In this document: piece after piece, positions 61,978 through 64,000 of the stretch
Layout of the letters: the number at the start of each line of letters is the position of its first letter
Position numbering within the stretch: position 1 is the stretch's first letter
Assembly (NCBI RefSeq): GCF_002155145.1
Contig: NZ_CP021323.1
Location: forward strand, 1,736,001-1,800,000
Direction of reading: 5' to 3'
Origin: Kushneria konosiri
GTDB lineage: Bacteria > Pseudomonadota > Gammaproteobacteria > Pseudomonadales > Halomonadaceae
Length of the DNA: 64,000 nt
Notes under the pieces: model-generated
What the model saw: only the letters and a program-made list of their open reading frames with translations
Databases searched by the model: none
What the model was told of the DNA's origin: nothing
Position numbers and translations under genes: made by a program

Positions 61978-62047
61978 TGTTGCGTTAATGATCGTCAAAG
62001 GGTCAGATGGCAGCATGGCCCGAAAGGGCAGCACAGGGAGCGACGCC

Positions 62048-62452
62048 ATGAGTGATATCAATACCGTAAGCCCATCGAAAGCACTGCGGCCGGCGCCCGT
62101 GGCCCTGACATGGGGTGTGCTGGTCGTGGCGTGGGGTGCCTTTTTGCTGCCACAGGCCGGCACCGGTCTTTTGGTCGGCTGGCCGCTCAACCTGGTGGCC
62201 TTCTGTCTGGCCATCGTGATCATGGTGCGTGGCCGCACGGTGGCCGGCATTCTGGCCATGGCGGCCTCTTTGGTGGTGTCACCGCTGATCTATCTATTTG
62301 GGCTGTTAGTGCTGCTGCTGGCCACGTCCTTCAGCGATGTCGACATCGACATTCAGGAGTCCGGTCCGGTGTATGAACATCATGCGCCTGCGCCGGTCGA
62401 GACGCCTTCGCTGCAGATGACCGCGCGCTCACTCGGGCAGCGCGAGATATAA
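62048..62452 (+). CDS. Small membrane protein of unknown function
   Basis: This 134-residue protein has three hydrophobic segments (about 20-38, 45-62, 67-90), an acidic stretch SDVDIDIQESGPVYEHH and a polar tail. I know no family for it. ATG 62048 has GGGAG about 10 nt upstream; earlier in-frame ATGs lack sites. A hairpin terminator begins at the stop codon. Confidence 0.6.
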   Translation: MSDINTVSPSKALRPAPVALTWGVLVVAWGAFLLPQAGTGLLVGWPLNLVAFCLAIVIMVRGRTVAGILAMAASLVVSPLIYLFGLLVLLLATSFSDVDIDIQESGPVYEHHAPAPVETPSLQMTARSLGQREI

Positions 62453-62482
62453 AAGGGGCGCCATCACTGGGGCGCCCCTTTC
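62452..62482. terminator. Terminator after the small membrane protein gene
   Basis: AAAGGGGCGCC pairs with GGCGCCCCTTT around a short ATCACTGG-type loop. It has A and T tracts on either side, so it may also end minus-strand transcription of the dehydrogenase gene. Confidence 0.75.
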
Positions 62483-62540
62483 ACGTGTCGTTCTTTCGGC
62501 TGCCGATAAGTCATGACCTCGCATCGACAGTAGAAAGGTT

Positions 62541-63395
62541 TCATCGCTCATCGGCGGGATAGTCGGTATTGACGCTGGTTTCCCGCCACTGCTCGATTTC
62601 CTCAAGCGTCTGACGCAGATGTGCGCTGACCTGATCCACGCCCCAGGCGCCGAGCACCAGGTGATGCGGCGGCTGGTCGTGCTCGAAAATATCGATCATG
62701 GCCTGGGCGGCGCGTACCGGGTCGCCGGGCTGATTGCCGCTACCCTCGGAGGTGCCTGACATGCGCGCGCCCACCGTCTCGCGGTAATCGTCGAGGTTGG
62801 TCGTGGTCTGCTGCAGTGAACGACCGGCCCAATCGGTGCGAAAGGGGCCGGGAGCGACACTGGTCACCTTCAGACCCAACGGTTCTACCTCGGCGGCCAG
62901 CGCGGTCGAAAAGCCTTCGACGGCGTGCTTGGTGGCAGCGTAATAGCCCGAGCCCGGAAAGCCGATGAAACCGGCCACGGAGCTGATGTTGATGATGTGC
63001 CCCTGTCTGCGGGCGCGCATGCCGGGCAGCACCAGGCGGGTCATTTCGAACAGCCCGAACACGTTGGCGTCAAACTGTGCACGTACCTGCTCATCATCGG
63101 CCTCTTCAATCGAGGACTGATAGCCGTACCCCGCATTGTTGACCAGCACATCGATATGCCCGAAGTGCTGCTCGGCGCTTTTGACGACATCACGCAGCTG
63201 CTCGCTTTTGGTGACGTCCAGCCCCAGCGCCAGCACGCGATCCTCGACCCCTTCAGTCAAATCCGTCACACGTGCCCGGTCGCGTGCCGTCACTACCGCC
63301 TTCCACCCGCGCTCGATGACCAGTTGGGCCAGTTCGCGACCAAACCCGGTTGAACAGCCTGTAATCAGCCAGACAGGGTCCTTGCCTGTACTCAT
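62541..63395 (-). CDS. Short-chain dehydrogenase/reductase
   Basis: This 284-residue classical SDR oxidoreductase binds NAD(P) through ITGCSTGFGRELAQ (TGxxxGxG, about residues 12-20). An NNAGYG segment stabilises the fold (about 88). The catalytic Ser is in INISSVAGFIG, and the Tyr-Lys pair is in YYAATKHAVEGFS (YxxxK). The Arg-containing ARDR after beta-2 suggests NADP preference. The substrate is unknown. The ATG start has AGGGAGAA upstream. It is transcribed divergently from the aminotransferase gene at the window edge. Confidence 0.9.
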   Translation of the reverse strand: MSTGKDPVWLITGCSTGFGRELAQLVIERGWKAVVTARDRARVTDLTEGVEDRVLALGLDVTKSEQLRDVVKSAEQHFGHIDVLVNNAGYGYQSSIEEADDEQVRAQFDANVFGLFEMTRLVLPGMRARRQGHIINISSVAGFIGFPGSGYYAATKHAVEGFSTALAAEVEPLGLKVTSVAPGPFRTDWAGRSLQQTTTNLDDYRETVGARMSGTSEGSGNQPGDPVRAAQAMIDIFEHDQPPHHLVLGAWGVDQVSAHLRQTLEEIEQWRETSVNTDYPADER

Positions 63396-63718
63396 GTGGT
63401 TCTCCCTTTTACCTGGAAAATGACCTGCCGGTCGGGCAGGCGCTGGCCCATCCCGTTGCGGTCACTATAGGTCAGCCGTGTGGCGGGACTTATTGAATAA
63501 AATAATGCGGGGCATAGCGCCATGGTCGTTGCGCTGGCAGCGGCTCGTGAGCAGTGGTCCTTTTGCGACAGGTTTGGAAGGCATCCTGAGATGCGTAAGT
63601 ATTAGTTAGTAAGTTTTTATTCTCGGGGCTACAAAACTAATACAAAAGCATTAACCTTATTAAACTGCAATGCGTTAGAAAGACGGTCACTCAATGACAT
63701 CAGGAGCGGCCGCCCTTC
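63396..63718. promoter_or_regulatory. Divergent intergenic region before the aminotransferase gene
   Basis: This 323-bp spacer has no supported gene. The part at 63590-63665 is strikingly AT-rich compared with its surroundings and may hold the promoter of the following locus. AGGAG at 63702-63706 is the ribosome-binding site. Confidence 0.4.
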
Positions 63719-64000
63719 ATGCCCAGTGCATCCTTCATGAATCTGGACGCGCAGTATCGCCGTATCGAACCCCGGCTCAGAGCCGAGCTGGAAGAGGTGA
63801 TGCTGTCTACCACCTTTATTGGAGGGCCGAAGGTGGACGCGCTCGAGCAGCAGCTGGCGGCCCGCGCAGGCGCAGCACAGTGCGTGAGCTGTGCCAGCGG
63901 CAGTGATGCGCTGGTACTGGCCCTGCGGGTGCTCAATATTGGTGCCGGTGACTGCGTGCTGTGTCCGGCCTACACCTTTGCCGCGACGGTCGAGTCCATC
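63719..64000 (+). CDS. DegT/DnrJ/EryC1/StrS-family sugar aminotransferase, 3' end outside window
   Basis: These 94 codons encode the N-terminus of a PLP-dependent nucleotide-sugar aminotransferase (WbpE/ArnB/DegT type). It has MNLDAQYRRIEPRLRAELEE, then FIGGPKVDALEQQLAARAGA, CVSCASGSDALVLALRVLNI and PAYTFAATVESI, all characteristic of the family. These enzymes make amino sugars for surface polysaccharides. The start is ATG 63719 with AGGAG 12 nt upstream; ATG 63737 is an alternative. It probably opens a polysaccharide locus beyond the window. Confidence 0.88.
   Translation, partial: MPSASFMNLDAQYRRIEPRLRAELEEVMLSTTFIGGPKVDALEQQLAARAGAAQCVSCASGSDALVLALRVLNIGAGDCVLCPAYTFAATVESI

Overview
The window looks like a chromosomal segment of a moderately halophilic gammaproteobacterium, most likely Halomonadaceae (Halomonas, Chromohalobacter or Kushneria type). 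This is an inference. It rests on the GC-rich coding style, a complete glycine-betaine catabolic locus with BCCT and SSS transporters, and a rhodopsin/retinal-synthase pair. No rRNA or tRNA gene was seen, so the genus is not fixed.

Positions 1-27.5 kb hold an almost complete betaine oxidation locus. It contains the activator gbdR; dgcA-dgcB with their own electron-transfer flavoprotein genes and two conserved accessory genes; an SSS and a BCCT transporter; divergent gbcA and gbcB; fdhA; and glyA-soxBDAG followed by purU. Together they convert betaine to dimethylglycine, sarcosine, glycine and serine. Formaldehyde is oxidised by FdhA, and formyl-tetrahydrofolate is cleared by PurU. A truncated M20 amidohydrolase gene lies at the left edge. 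From 27.8 to 33.2 kb there is a large CHASE/PAS hybrid histidine kinase followed by a PleD-like REC-GGDEF protein.

From 33.3 to 51.3 kb an SOS-controlled umuDC operon (minus strand) is broken by a mobile island of about 16.2 kb (about 34281-50497). The two halves of umuC rejoin exactly at the codons for the catalytic Ser-Ile-Asp-Glu motif, and a 6-bp ATCGAT is present at both junctions. The island's right end carries three overlapping tyrosine-recombinase genes plus a small coiled-coil gene. Its cargo is a Zn/Cd/Pb-type resistance set: a BASS transporter, a CDF exporter, an M23 peptidase, a ZIP transporter, a MerR regulator with a 19-bp-spacer promoter, a CadA/ZntA ATPase, a decayed lspA and an intact lnt. 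Remnants of dsbA and of an IS5-family transposase are also present. The island is visibly less GC-rich than its flanks.

From 51.4 to 64 kb there are two paralogous single-pass membrane proteins of unknown function, a Crp/Fnr regulator and a Ca2+/Na+ antiporter. They are followed by a microbial rhodopsin with a DTS motif (frameshifted near its N-terminus in this sequence) with a Blh-type retinal synthase, a YejM/PbgA-like sulfatase-fold protein, PsiE, a second CDF exporter with a Gly-His repeat, CsbD, a small membrane protein, a short-chain dehydrogenase and the start of a DegT-family sugar aminotransferase. The most notable points are the umuC-disrupting recombinase-trio island and the frameshifted DTS rhodopsin.
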